Shown: positions 7,701 to 14,829 of the stretch, in pieces | Position numbering within the stretch: position 1 is the first letter of the stretch | Layout of the letters: every line of letters starts with the position of its first letter | Source: Ectocarpus siliculosus | Lineage: Eukaryota > Sar > Phaeophyceae > Ectocarpales > Ectocarpaceae | NCBI GenBank assembly: GCA_000310025.1 | Contig: FN649727.1 | Location: 2,844,489 to 2,859,755 of the forward strand | Direction: 5' to 3' | Length of the DNA: 15,267 nt | Program-made: the position numbers and the translations under genes | The notes under the pieces: generated by a model | Databases searched by the model: none | What the model was told of the DNA's origin: nothing | The model's input: the letters and a program-made list of their open reading frames with translations, nothing else

Positions 7701-10700
7701 AAGGTTTTCCAGTTGCTGGAAAGGCTTAAGCTTGCCGAACTGGCCAAGAACAAGGCGATGGAGGTGTGGTTTATCCTCATTGGCATTAGCTCGTACCAAA
7801 TTCCAGGGTTGGTGACCGGAACAGTAGACGTCAAGGGCGCCACTAGTGGCATACTGAAGGTTCGTACCAGCCGCTGCAGCGTTCGGATCCTCCGCTGCTC
7901 CAGCTTTTGGTTTTCTCCTCCTCCTCCTCCCAGGCATGCTTGCTTTCAGTCACGTGTGTCTTGACCTCCAACCCATCCGCAACGCCCATTCATCTCCTTT
8001 CTACCCCTTCGTCCCCGAAAAACGACGAAACGTTCACGGAAAACTGCGGCGTCTACCCGTATTGGGGTTGAGCAGGCGCTTCGACACAAGGACCAGGAAC
8101 TGGTCGCGATGAAGCAGAAAAATTCCCGCTTGATCAAGGAGAGCACCAAGGAGGGGAAATCCCGTGTAAAGGTCAGCAAAAACGTAGCAAGCGTATGCTG
8201 AATCTTTGAAGCACGACTTGGAACTAGAGCAACGGAGATGAATCGTTGTCGATAATTGATAGTATTATCGTGCTATACCGTCAGACCCCTGTTCTTCACG
8301 GGGGCTTATATGCGCCGAACAGGACTTCGAACTCCCGTTCAACGGCAGCATGACGTACTACTTGCTGCACACGAGTCATTTAGTCCTTTCTGCGGATACC
8401 GCCTAGTCTGCCGTCCAGTCTGCACGCCGATAACTGCAAGCTAATTCTGTTATTGGGCCGTTTTTTTGCTCAGGCGGAGCTGGACTTGCGCGTGAGCCAG
8501 GACCAAGTCTCCGCCCTCAAGAAGCACAACGCGCAGCTTGCCTGCCGGTGCCGAGAGGAGGCCAAGGCTAAGCTCAAGGAGCACGACGAACGCGTCGAGA
8601 CCCAGGACAAGGTGAAAGGGTACCGGGTTCAGAAGCCAAGCGTACGGTCAGCTTCGGCAGTTCCGTGGGCGTCTCGAAACGGAACCCCAACTTCGTATAG
8701 ATCCAAAGCAGATTCATGTGTGCACTCCTCCCGGATCCAGATGCAAACATGTCACACGTTGGGAACTCGTTGCTTGGGACAGCCGCATCACGTACTCGGG
8801 GTGACAAGGCACCCCCCTCGCGAAACGACTCCTGTTCAAGATATCTGGTTTCATACCGCAGCTTTCTGCTAGTTCGTGGGCTGTATAGACTATCTGTGAC
8901 TATTGTAACAAGGAACAACCAACGTTGCTTTTTCGTTCCAACACGCCATCTTACGTAACGACACTGGCGGCAGGTGCGCACTTTGGGAGGGCGACTGTCC
9001 TTCCTGCTGAACAAGATGCAATCGGACGAGGAGTCCCGAGTCATCCTCAAAGAAGAGTCTAAGAAGACCGAAGCGCAGGTGAGCTTGTTCGCGGTTAGGT
9101 TTTTCGCTTCCATGCGGTATGAGAACATTTGACGCACAACCTTGAGTTCACTTCTCACGTGACCACGTACAAGACACAGCTGAATCACCTTATCAAAACC
9201 AATGGCGCACCGACATTTCGCACGATGTAAGACCGTCAGAATCAAGCTCATTTCCTGTCGCCCTGCATCCTTTGCAACCCGTGTCCCTGGAGGCACTCAA
9301 CAAGCGAATTTTAGTGTTTGGAAGGTAGTTGCTCAGATGTGTGGGAAAATACCCCCGACTGTTCCCTCATTCCCCTAGTGCAAGATGACGAGATAACGGC
9401 TGCCATTGATAGATGCCAGGGTAGCCTAGCACAGTCTACAAAATATTTTCCACACTACATCTTCGAATTCGTGACTTAGACTCGACAGTCCATCCACCTG
9501 GCCTTCGCTACCAAACACACCTGTCGGCTGCCCCGCTCCTCCCCCTGTCAGTGTACACCTTCCACCCTTCCTTTGGGCGTTGTAGTTAAAAACCCTAGTA
9601 GATACGGTTCATCTCTCATGCAACCCCAAAACTTCGGCATTGCGCCTGGCTCTCTAACCGGTGTTCTTGGTTCTGTCTGTCATTCTTGCATACCATGGTA
9701 GGTGAAATCGTTGATGGTTCGCACGGAAGAACTGCAGCGAAAGCTGGAAGAGGCCGGCGAGAGCAACCGTATCATCACCCAGGCGGTCAGGCTCAAGCAG
9801 GACGAGCTGGATCAGCTCTCTGTCATCAACAGCGCCATCAACAGACAGCTCAAGGTAGAGGGGCTGCGGAGCATGGAACCAACGAATAAGTGAAGTGGCT
9901 GGGCCGGGATAGAACAGGCCCGAGGTCTTGGAGGTGTGGGGGAGAGAACCATAATCGTAGTGGGCAGGGAGGTGGGGCGGTTGTTGTCGCTGTTTTAGCG
10001 TCATAAACATGGCCCGTAGACACCTCTTTTGCGCACCCTCGGAAAAGACGGCACAAGAGAAGGGACCTTCTCGGTGGTATTCCCAAACTTTCCCGATCGA
10101 TTCCTTCGCGCACAGCCTTGCGCACACTACCCCCCCCCACCCCCCCACCCCTCGTCATCCCGCTGCGTTTGTGCACCATTACCGACACGTTTCCCTCGAA
10201 TTCGCTGCTCACGTGCCCAGAAGATCATATACTGCTCTAAGAGTTTCCAGAGAATGTTTCCTTGACTTGTGTCCTGTCGCGTGTTTCGCGAACAAATTAT
10301 ACTACGCTTAGGCCAAAGACCCCGCTTTGGGGAACTTCGAGGACCGTCCGGAAGTTGACGGTGAGACGGGGACTGACGGGGAGGACGGTGGCGGCGGTGG
10401 CGGTGGCGGAGACGCAAGAGACATCGCTGCCGTTCGAGCAAGTGCAGGGCGGGGGGTGTTCTACGTGGAGTCGAAACCAGCACAGGTGCGAAATTCATTG
10501 GCTATACACGCGGGCACCAAGGAATGGGCCTCACGACAAGACGTACACTATAAAATGCTAGGAAAAAGTTGGCATCGATGTCCACCATTCAAGGACCGTT
10601 CCGGCTGGTAATGCTGTTGCGTACCTACAAGCGCGAAGATCTAGGCCCACTGAACGACTCCACACAAGGATAAGGCCAGCGCTACATCATTGGAGCAACG

Positions 10701-13700
10701 ACCAGTGATACCGGGGAATACCCAAAGAATATAACAAACTCGAGGATACATTGTGGCTCTCTTGGCGACGTCGCTTGTCGGTACAGGGGCTACTCCTGGT
10801 GAAGGCGAAGCGTGCGGCTGATCGTGATTGGCTGAGCGGCAGAGAGGTCAACGCCTTCCTCAAGCGTGCGCAAAAGACGCCTAGGTTCAAAGAGCTGGCC
10901 GTCGAAAGGATCTGTCAGGTAGGCAAAGCACGCCGAAACTGAAATATTTGCCGCGTGGCTGGGGATCGTTTCAAAGTCTGCCCATGGCCTGTTGTTTTGT
11001 AGTGGTTGGCTCGTTCTCTTTGTTGTCCTTCATTGAAATGCAGACTTGCTCGTGGCCCGTTTAGCCTCACCTTTTCACCTCGTAGCTGTTGTTCTTCGCG
11101 AAAGACCCACGTCGTACGCGCTGTGCTGTTCAGTAATGATCGTCTTCTTCGTACATGTTGGCTGACCCAAGTTTGCTCGTGGATTGAAGAGGGTAAGAAA
11201 CCCCGTCTTTGAGCTTCTCTCGATCGAAAAAGAAAACAAGCTCTTGACTACATAAAAACTTCCTTGCACGCCGCCACTTGATCCTCGCGTGTCGCCTACA
11301 AACATCCGCAAACCTGACTCGGCTGACTTATCAAACGACCACGACCACGACAGGTGTACGCCCTCCTGCTAGTGGAGGAGGAAGATAGGAAGGCTAAGGA
11401 GTCCGAGCTGGGCGGAAGAGCCGAGCAGTTGGAGCTCATGTGCCGGAAGAATGCCTACCTGCAGGACAAGGCGAGTACATTTCGGGAACGATGGTGGTGT
11501 TGCGTGTGGTGGTTTTGGTGGGGTCGTGGGTGATGATCCACAAGGTATCTATGTAGCGTGTATTGACCGGCCAAAAATTGTGTAGGGATTGTCGCCGTCG
11601 ATCTGTCGGACGATGTTATCTCATGCCGTGACGAGGAACAGGGGGTTCAGGAGCGAGCGGTGCATAAGATGCCCTGGGTGGCACCAGCGGCGACGTCAGT
11701 GCCGTTGACGTTCGAGTACGTATCCAAGCAAAGAGCACAGGTCATCACTTGCACGGTTATCCGGGCCTAGCCTCTACGTTGTCGACCATTCCTGCGCTAC
11801 TCATCGCGTCTTGCCTCAACCCTCAAACTTGATCCCAACGCCAGGTGGCGGTGGAGGAGGAAGCGAAGCGGCGGACGCTGCTGAGATATATTCACGCGGT
11901 CAAGGCGGCCGCGTCCCTCGGCCTAGACGATGAATCCCACAAGAACATGACGGCCGCCGTGGGACGGCCGGGGAGGGGAATCATCCAGGTGCTGTGAAGT
12001 AATCGTCGTGGGGGTGTTTGTGCGCCTTCAGTCTTCGTGTTGTGTGACCTCTGTTGGTCGCGACAGGGTTCATCCAGGCTTGGGCGGGAGGGTAGGCGGA
12101 TCTATGGGTTGATTTATGTCCATAATGTTTAATTTATCACTGATCCGCCATGTCCCGTGACCGAGACATGAAATAAATCCTACTTCTACGTGAGCCACTT
12201 CGGGAATTTGGAACTCTTGTTTCGCTAGACATGAAGGTGATCTCGCATCTGTCTCTCGTAGGGCATCCCCTCGCATTTATTTCTCTATACTTGGAACTTG
12301 TACCTTAGCTCAATCTTCCCCCTCTTCTCGCGTGTCCCTTCCCCTCGCGGTCCTTTGTCATGCGCGACAAACCCGGTGCGGATGCTTGTGGTGCGGGTGT
12401 CCATGCTGGTGGCGGTGCCGACGCTTGTACTGCTATTGATGCCGTTGCTGACAACGCAAAAGTTGCCCGAAAGCGGTGTGACAGATGAGGAAGTCCATGC
12501 CATTGCCGCCTTGCTGAGAGGAAATTCGACTATCGCCGAGCTGAACTTGAGGGGCAACGAGGTGCAAAACATTGACACCTTACTTGGTTGGAGCGTGGCA
12601 ATAAGTAACGAGGAGGCTGGGGGTGTGCGGTGGGAGTTGCTGGTAGAGATAGTAAGATCATGGAGAAACTATGACTATTGGACCTGAGATCGACATCCTG
12701 TCGAAGCGAAGGTAGCGATACCCCCCGTTCTTCCCTCAGTCCAGGCTGTTGTGGGGGTGTGAGGGCCTATGCGTGAAGATGAGTATCCCCAGCCCCCCTA
12801 CACTCTTCTAGAGTGATGCCGCGGTGTAGGAGTACTTTGCAAACTGAATGCTCACTCTTGTCACGTGGTCATATCATAGATTACGGACGAGGGCGCTTCC
12901 GCTCTGGGAGCAGTGCTGGCGGGAAGGATGGGACTGCGGTCGGTGGACCTTCGAAGCAACAGAGTATCCAAACAGGTAATGAACTGCCTCACCTCGATGC
13001 ACCTGCCAGATCGATATGCCGGTGTAAACGGTATGGTGCGTCCGTCCGAGAAACGTGTGGCCTATTGGTATGAACGTTTGTTCTGCAGGCAGCGCTACAG
13101 TTGTTGTGTCACATTGTCGATTAATTGGTCTAGACTACACGAAGATTGCGGCTGATTGGGTCCGCCACCAGCGCAATAGTTGGTGTTCGACTCACGCTCA
13201 TGTCAGTAGGAACCTTCCCAAGGTTGTATTCCCACGACAACAGATAAACAGCTCTTCTAAAAACTGCCAGCTAAATGCATCGCGCCAAATAAGCCATTTC
13301 AACCACGCACATTCCCCCCTGCTTTTACTTGTTGACATCCACAACCGCACTCAAGCATGCGAGAAGTGACTGTCTCTCTCCGCGAGACGCACCCATTCTT
13401 CTGGGTGCAACTGATTTAAGTAGCATTCTTGACGCATCTCTTTTAGGGCATCCGGACTATAGCGGAGGCCCTAGAGCGCAGCGAGCGGGTGCGGCACGTC
13501 TACGTCCATGCGGGGGGCAAGGCAAGTGGACGCTCTGACCGTGGCAGGCACCGACCGGGTGTTGTATTCTTGGAACCGCCACGCGGTGTAAGCTTCATCC
13601 GCAGGCCATACACGAACAATTTCAAAACAAGACGGACGTTTCTCATGCTACTATGTCTGTGGTCCTCTCCCCAGCACCCACTCGACTCGCTCCTCCCCCG

Positions 13701-14829
13701 CTCCTCCCCTCGTCTCTCCCGCTCCTCTTCCCGCCCCGCCCCACCCCGCCCCGTCACGCCATTAAACATGATAGGTGGAAGCATTAGGGACAGGCGTTTG
13801 GGCCGCACCTCGCGGGGGAACAAACACGGCAGGGGCAGCGGCGGATCAATCCTCTCCACACCACAGCCCCGCCTCGCCGTCTGCGACGAGCCCTGACGCA
13901 AGAGGAGGCACCGTTCCCTTAGTAACCGTTGAAACCGTTTGCGTCGTCGATCTCCGAGAGAACAAACCTCCTTCAGGGGGTGGGATAGGCGCTGCGGCCC
14001 TCACGGTGGCTATGGAAGACCCCGCCGCCCCTTTACCCCCTGCAGCGACTTCCGGAGCCGGAGGGGGTGGGGGTAGCGGGGCACCGGTGTTTGCTACGTC
14101 CGTTCTGCCTGGCGAACTCAGCGCCAGCGTGATTAGTAGCGCAGGCGGTGGCGGCGGGAGGGCGGGGGGATTGGGGGGGGGTCGTAATAAGAGTGACAGG
14201 GCGGTAGAGAAGATGAAACGAGAGGCTGCCGCGCGAAGGAAGGCGGAGAAACGAGCAAGGGATAGAGAGGAGCGTAGGTGAGTGTAAGTAAGAGAGAAAG
14301 ACAAAATTAGTAAGACACTGAGTAATGGCAGCAATACGTGCCTCATACTACGCTGCCCGGGATCAAGAATGAAACAATGCCAAACCTTCGTGGCACGATC
14401 GCCCCTCAAAGTACGTACGTTTCCTTGTTATCCTCCCCCCGGCCCATTCATGAACAGAAATAAGCAGATGGAGCTTGGTTGGGCTGGTCGTAGCGGGGGC
14501 TTCGACGCTCGTCCGACAAGCAAGGGTTCCGTCCATAGCAGTAACGGCCGTGGTGGCGGCCTTCCACGAGTCAGCGGAGCAGGTGATGTGCTCTTGTGAC
14601 TCATTGAATGTTAAGAAAGTTGTTACAATTGCTGGCCGCACGAATCCCAGTCTGAGATGACTCATTGTCCGTCAAGCACGGCAATGGTATTGGGCTTCGA
14701 ACAATCAGATACGAAATGAATTCTTCGTTCTGAGGTATTGCCCAGGACGAATATCCGCCCGAACGTTTGGCTCCTCCTCCCGCACGCGCTCAATCACGAC
14801 CAGACAAACACCAAACAAGACCAGGTTGA
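4307..14829 (+). CDS. Coiled-coil plus leucine-rich-repeat protein, ~22 exons, family not named
   Basis: Modelled exons: 4307-4704, 5361-5610, 6053-6172, 6508-6687, 7091-7258, 7372-7410, 7620-7763, 8076-8171, 8474-8611, 8974-9078, 9702-9854, 10312-10485, 10787-10918, 11354-11470, 11642-11740, 11845-11988, 12463-12561, 12880-12975, 13447-13521, 13775-14277, 14468-14582, 14746-14829. They sum to 3429 nt including stop, 1142 residues. The chain is a low-complexity Ser/Gly/Pro N-terminus (1-95), coiled coil (~96-597), Gly/Asp-rich linker (~598-640), mixed helices (~641-819), three LRRs (820-909), Gly-rich segment (~910-1045), and a Lys/Arg/Glu-rich helix (~1046-1077). No signal peptide is seen. 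A scaffold role, for instance cytoskeletal or ciliary, is only a guess from architecture. The last two exons are uncertain; if the intron after exon 20 is retained the protein ends at 14281 (1077 residues). Confidence 0.82.
4705..5360 (+). other. CC-LRR gene intron 1
   Basis: This 656-bp intron, GTAGGT to GGACAG, is the only clear phase-2 intron apart from the one near the 3' end. It is more AT-rich than the exons and contains a short TA run at about 5332-5341. An open frame of 134 codons starts within it but has no coding character. Confidence 0.75.
5361..5610 (+). CDS. CC-LRR gene exon 2 (coiled coil)
   Basis: One G completes the Arg codon, then come 83 residues beginning VEEEATRIQQERLTAEEENR and ending RLSAANE|GTGCAT. 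Heptad-like, Glu/Ala/Arg-rich. It contains QLRIMTDQNAELLRLLE, a close second copy of the exon 1 motif. Confidence 0.9.
5611..6052 (+). other. CC-LRR gene intron 2
   Basis: This 442-bp intron, GTGCAT to GCGCAG, is relatively AT-rich. It happens to be open in the frame of exon 3 for about 146 codons, but that frame does not continue exon 2, whose own frame stops soon after the donor. Confidence 0.75.
6053..6172 (+). CDS. CC-LRR gene exon 3 (coiled coil)
   Basis: 40 codons, phase 0 on both sides, acceptor CGCGCAG|GCG and donor GAG|GTGGGT. Encodes ATVKELEALRSKYGSLLTTA and KSHEEMAGRAAREGQLRAEE, charged and helical. Confidence 0.9.
6173..6507 (+). other. CC-LRR gene intron 3
   Basis: 335 bp, GTGGGT to GAACAG. 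Nothing recognisable beyond the splice signals. Confidence 0.75.
6508..6687 (+). CDS. CC-LRR gene exon 4 (coiled coil)
   Basis: 60 codons in phase 0-0, GAACAG|GTG to CAG|GTGCGC. Begins VRLLRAESEQVKHQNSELKM and ends with KQYQLLEKLQGQEEAKRQAE-DQ. Strong heptad pattern and the recurring Q-L-L-E-x-L-x-x-x-E theme. Confidence 0.92.
6688..7090 (+). other. CC-LRR gene intron 4 (may hide an exon)
   Basis: 403 bp, GTGCGC to ACAAG. Contains the candidate optional exon 6785-6847; otherwise nothing recognisable. Confidence 0.65.
6785..6847 (+). CDS. Candidate optional exon within CC-LRR intron 4
   Basis: Flanked by CCAACAG|GGA and AAG|GTATAT, exactly 21 codons, phase 0-0 and open. Encodes GTRVTRTPTSSGMIREVRLV-K. 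It could be inserted without breaking the frame, but its sequence is not coiled-coil-like and such a match can arise by chance in a 400-bp intron. Confidence 0.3.
7091..7258 (+). CDS. CC-LRR gene exon 5 (coiled coil)
   Basis: 56 codons, acceptor AACAAG|GTA and donor AAG|GTACGC. Begins VSSMEDKLRALHARSLELET and ends RQSLRELQGK. The alternative acceptor TCCAG at 7097 would break the frame. Confidence 0.88.
7372..7410 (+). CDS. CC-LRR gene exon 6 (39-nt micro-exon)
   Basis: Acceptor TTGTTTTAG|TTG, donor AAG|GTGTCG, 13 codons: LEDLQRTANFFDK. Phase 0-0. It continues the heptad register from ELQGK of exon 5 into VQRSEAERM of exon 7, so it fits as a real short exon. Confidence 0.72.
7620..7763 (+). 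CDS. CC-LRR gene exon 7 (coiled coil)
   Basis: 48 codons, acceptor CCTAG|GTT, donor GAG|GTGTGG. Encodes VQRSEAERMRMEMESRDSGE and then REMAEKVFQLLERLKLAELA-KNKAME. It shares the F/Q-L-L-E-R-L-x-x-A-E theme with exon 4. Confidence 0.92.
7764..8075 (+). other. CC-LRR gene intron 7
   Basis: 312 bp. A strong pyrimidine-rich stretch lies at ~7910-8015, with no AG between about 7985 and the acceptor, where GAG and CAG stand in tandem (8070-8075). Confidence 0.75.
8076..8171 (+). CDS. CC-LRR gene exon 8 (coiled coil)
   Basis: 32 codons, acceptor GAGCAG|GCG, donor AAG|GTCAGC. Encodes ALRHKDQELVAMKQKNSRLI and KESTKEGKSRVK. The tandem GAGCAG acceptor could add one Gln without changing the frame. Confidence 0.88.
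8172..8473 (+). other. CC-LRR gene intron 8
   Basis: 302 bp ending TTTTTTTGCTCAG, a classic polypyrimidine acceptor. No other element seen. Confidence 0.75.
8474..8611 (+). CDS. CC-LRR gene exon 9 (coiled coil)
   Basis: 46 codons, phase 0-0, donor AAG|GTGAAA. Encodes AELDLRVSQDQVSALKKHNA then QLACRCREEAKAKLKEHDER and VETQDK. Same layout as exon 8, with K-x-N-x-x-L followed by Lys/Glu-rich helix. Confidence 0.92.
8612..8973 (+). other. CC-LRR gene intron 9
   Basis: 362 bp, GTGAAA to GCGGCAG. A long antisense open frame runs through it and its neighbours but has no coding support. Confidence 0.75.
8974..9078 (+). CDS. CC-LRR gene exon 10 (coiled coil)
   Basis: 35 codons, acceptor GCGGCAG|GTG, donor CAG|GTGAGC. 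Encodes VRTLGGRLSFLLNKMQSDEE then SRVILKEESKKTEAQ. Helical, ending in a highly charged stretch. Confidence 0.9.
9079..9701 (+). other. CC-LRR gene intron 10
   Basis: The longest intron in the coiled-coil section, 623 bp, GTGAGC to GGTAG. Pyrimidine-rich near its 3' half (about 9500-9680). No exon-like phase-0 segment was recognised. Confidence 0.7.
9702..9854 (+). CDS. CC-LRR gene exon 11 (coiled coil)
   Basis: 51 codons, acceptor GGTAG|GTG, donor AAG|GTAGAG. Encodes VKSLMVRTEELQRKLEEAGE, then SNRIITQAVRLKQDELDQLS and VINSAINRQLK. Clear heptads; last segment of the continuous coiled coil. Confidence 0.92.
9855..10311 (+). other. CC-LRR gene intron 11
   Basis: 457 bp, GTAGAG to GCTTAG. Carries C-runs of 9, 7 and 4 bases at 10130-10151, with single A spacers, giving G-rich sequence on the minus strand. 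Confidence 0.75.
10312..10485 (+). CDS. CC-LRR gene exon 12 (Gly/Asp-rich linker)
   Basis: 58 codons, acceptor GCTTAG|GCC, donor CAG|GTGCGA. Acidic start (NFEDRPEVDGETGTDGED), an eight-Gly tract from alternating GGC/GGT codons (about 10384-10410), then ARDIAAVRASAGRGVFYVES. A flexible hinge between the coiled coil and the C-terminal domains. Confidence 0.87.
10486..10786 (+). other. CC-LRR gene intron 12
   Basis: 301 bp, GTGCGA to GGTACAG. Nothing recognisable besides splice signals. Confidence 0.72.
10787..10918 (+). CDS. CC-LRR gene exon 13
   Basis: 44 codons, acceptor GTACAG|GGG, donor CAG|GTAGGC. Encodes GLLLVKAKRAADRDWLSGRE then VNAFLKRAQKTPRFKELAVE and RICQ. Helical, basic, not heptad-like; possibly part of a globular helical domain with exon 14. 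Confidence 0.87.
10919..11353 (+). other. CC-LRR gene intron 13
   Basis: 435 bp, GTAGGC to CGACAG. No coding or repeat feature seen. Confidence 0.72.
11354..11470 (+). CDS. CC-LRR gene exon 14 (GC donor)
   Basis: 39 codons. Encodes VYALLLVEEEDRKAKESELG then GRAEQLELMCRKNAYLQDK. The exon ends AAG|GCGAGT: reading through reaches TGA after about 22 more codons. The nearby GT (GCGA|GTACAT) would shift the frame of the following exons, so a GC-AG intron is the consistent choice. Confidence 0.85.
11642..11740 (+). CDS. CC-LRR gene exon 15
   Basis: 33 codons, acceptor GAACAG|GGG, donor CAG|GTCATC, phase 0-0 and GC-rich at third positions. Encodes GVQERAVHKMPWVAPAATSV then PLTFEYVSKQRAQ. The acceptor has a weak pyrimidine tract, so it is less certain than its neighbours. 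Confidence 0.68.
11845..11988 (+). CDS. CC-LRR gene exon 16
   Basis: 48 codons, acceptor CGCCAG|GTG, donor CAG|GTGCTG. Encodes VAVEEEAKRRTLLRYIHAVK, then AAASLGLDDESHKNMTAAVG and RPGRGIIQ. Amphipathic helix then a Gly/Pro linker leading into the LRRs. Confidence 0.88.
11989..12462 (+). other. CC-LRR gene intron 16
   Basis: 474 bp. After the TTAG at 12305-12308 there is no AG dinucleotide for 152 bases, up to the acceptor AAAAG at 12462. A strong pyrimidine tract lies at 12310-12360 and a stretch of repeated GGTGC-type units at about 12375-12425. Confidence 0.7.
12463..12561 (+). CDS. CC-LRR gene exon 17 (leucine-rich repeat 1)
   Basis: 33 codons, donor GAG|GTGCAA. Encodes LPESGVTDEEVHAIAALLRG then NSTIAELNLRGNE. 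The LxLxxN core (LNLRGN) and preceding amphipathic helix are typical of the ribonuclease-inhibitor-like LRR class. The start is set by the only AG after a long AG-free stretch. Confidence 0.85.
12562..12879 (+). other. CC-LRR gene intron 17
   Basis: 318 bp, GTGCAA to ATCATAG. No other feature seen. Confidence 0.75.
12880..12975 (+). CDS. CC-LRR gene exon 18 (leucine-rich repeat 2)
   Basis: 32 codons, acceptor ATCATAG|ATT, donor CAG|GTAATG. Encodes ITDEGASALGAVLAGRMGLR then SVDLRSNRVSKQ. The core LRSVDLRSN falls exactly 28 residues after the core of repeat 1. Confidence 0.92.
12976..13446 (+). other. CC-LRR gene intron 18
   Basis: 471 bp, GTAATG to TTTTAG. No missing exon is expected because VSKQ-GIRTIAEAL is a continuous LRR pattern. 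Confidence 0.75.
13447..13521 (+). CDS. CC-LRR gene exon 19 (leucine-rich repeat 3; GC donor)
   Basis: 25 codons, acceptor CTTTTAG|GGC. Encodes GIRTIAEALERSERVRHVYV and HAGGK. The third repeat core (VRHVYV) is again 28 residues on. The exon ends AAG|GCAAGT, the classical GC donor. Without splicing the frame stays open to a stop at 13894-13896 and loses the coding character. Confidence 0.87.
13775..14281 (+). CDS. CC-LRR gene exon 20 (Gly-rich and basic C-terminal part)
   Basis: Acceptor ATGATAG|GTG, preceded by a very C-rich tract. Encodes VEALGTGVWAAPRGGTNTAG, a Ser/Pro/His-rich stretch, VTVETVCVVDLREN, a long Gly-rich region, and a final Lys/Arg/Glu helix (SDRAVEKMKREAAARRKAEK). The coding end is either the stop TGA at 14279-14281 (DREERR*) or the donor CGTAG|GTGAGT at 14277/14278, which overlaps that stop. 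Confidence 0.82.
   Translation: MEALGTGVWAAPRGGTNTAGAAADQSSPHHSPASPSATSPDARGGTVPLVTVETVCVVDLRENKPPSGGGIGAAALTVAMEDPAAPLPPAATSGAGGGGGSGAPVFATSVLPGELSASVISSAGGGGGRAGGLGGGRNKSDRAVEKMKREAAARRKAEKRARDREERR
14156..14181 (+). repeat. G-quadruplex-capable run in exon 20
   Basis: GGG, GGG, G6 and G9 blocks separated by 1-3 bases encode Gly/Arg-rich sequence. In the mRNA this could form an RNA quadruplex. Confidence 0.7.
14468..14582 (+). CDS. Candidate exon 21 of CC-LRR gene
   Basis: Acceptor TAAGCAG|A completes the split Arg codon, then 38 codons beginning WSLVGLVVAGASTLVRQARV and ending AAFHESAEQ|GTGATG in phase 0. Third positions are GC-rich. The earlier acceptor GAACAG at 14457 gives a different frame that stops at 14597-14599. 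Which is used, if either, cannot be settled here. Confidence 0.42.
14746..14829 (+). CDS. Candidate terminal exon 22 of CC-LRR gene
   Basis: Acceptor TGCCCAG|GAC follows exon 21 in phase 0. 27 codons (DEYPPERLAPPPARAQSRPD, then KHQTRPG) and a TGA stop at 14827-14829. If joined directly to exon 20 in phase 2, a different frame stays open to a TGA about 65 bp further. Confidence 0.4.
   Translation, partial: DEYPPERLAPPPARAQSRPDKHQTRPG

Noticed and set aside
8574-9296. Minus-strand open frame of 240 codons
   Set aside because: It lies antisense to plus exons 9 and 10, whose frames and splice sites are strong. It shows no domain pattern and looks like the GC-rich shadow of coding exons.
13522-13896. 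Unspliced read-through of exon 19 as the true C-terminus
   Set aside because: The frame is open, but the coding character ends at the GC donor, and exon 20 follows in phase with a long open frame. It remains possible only as a retained-intron form.
13846-14409. Minus-strand open frame of 187 codons
   Set aside because: Antisense to the Gly-rich exon 20; its Pro/Leu/Ser-rich content is simply the complement of Gly/Arg codons.
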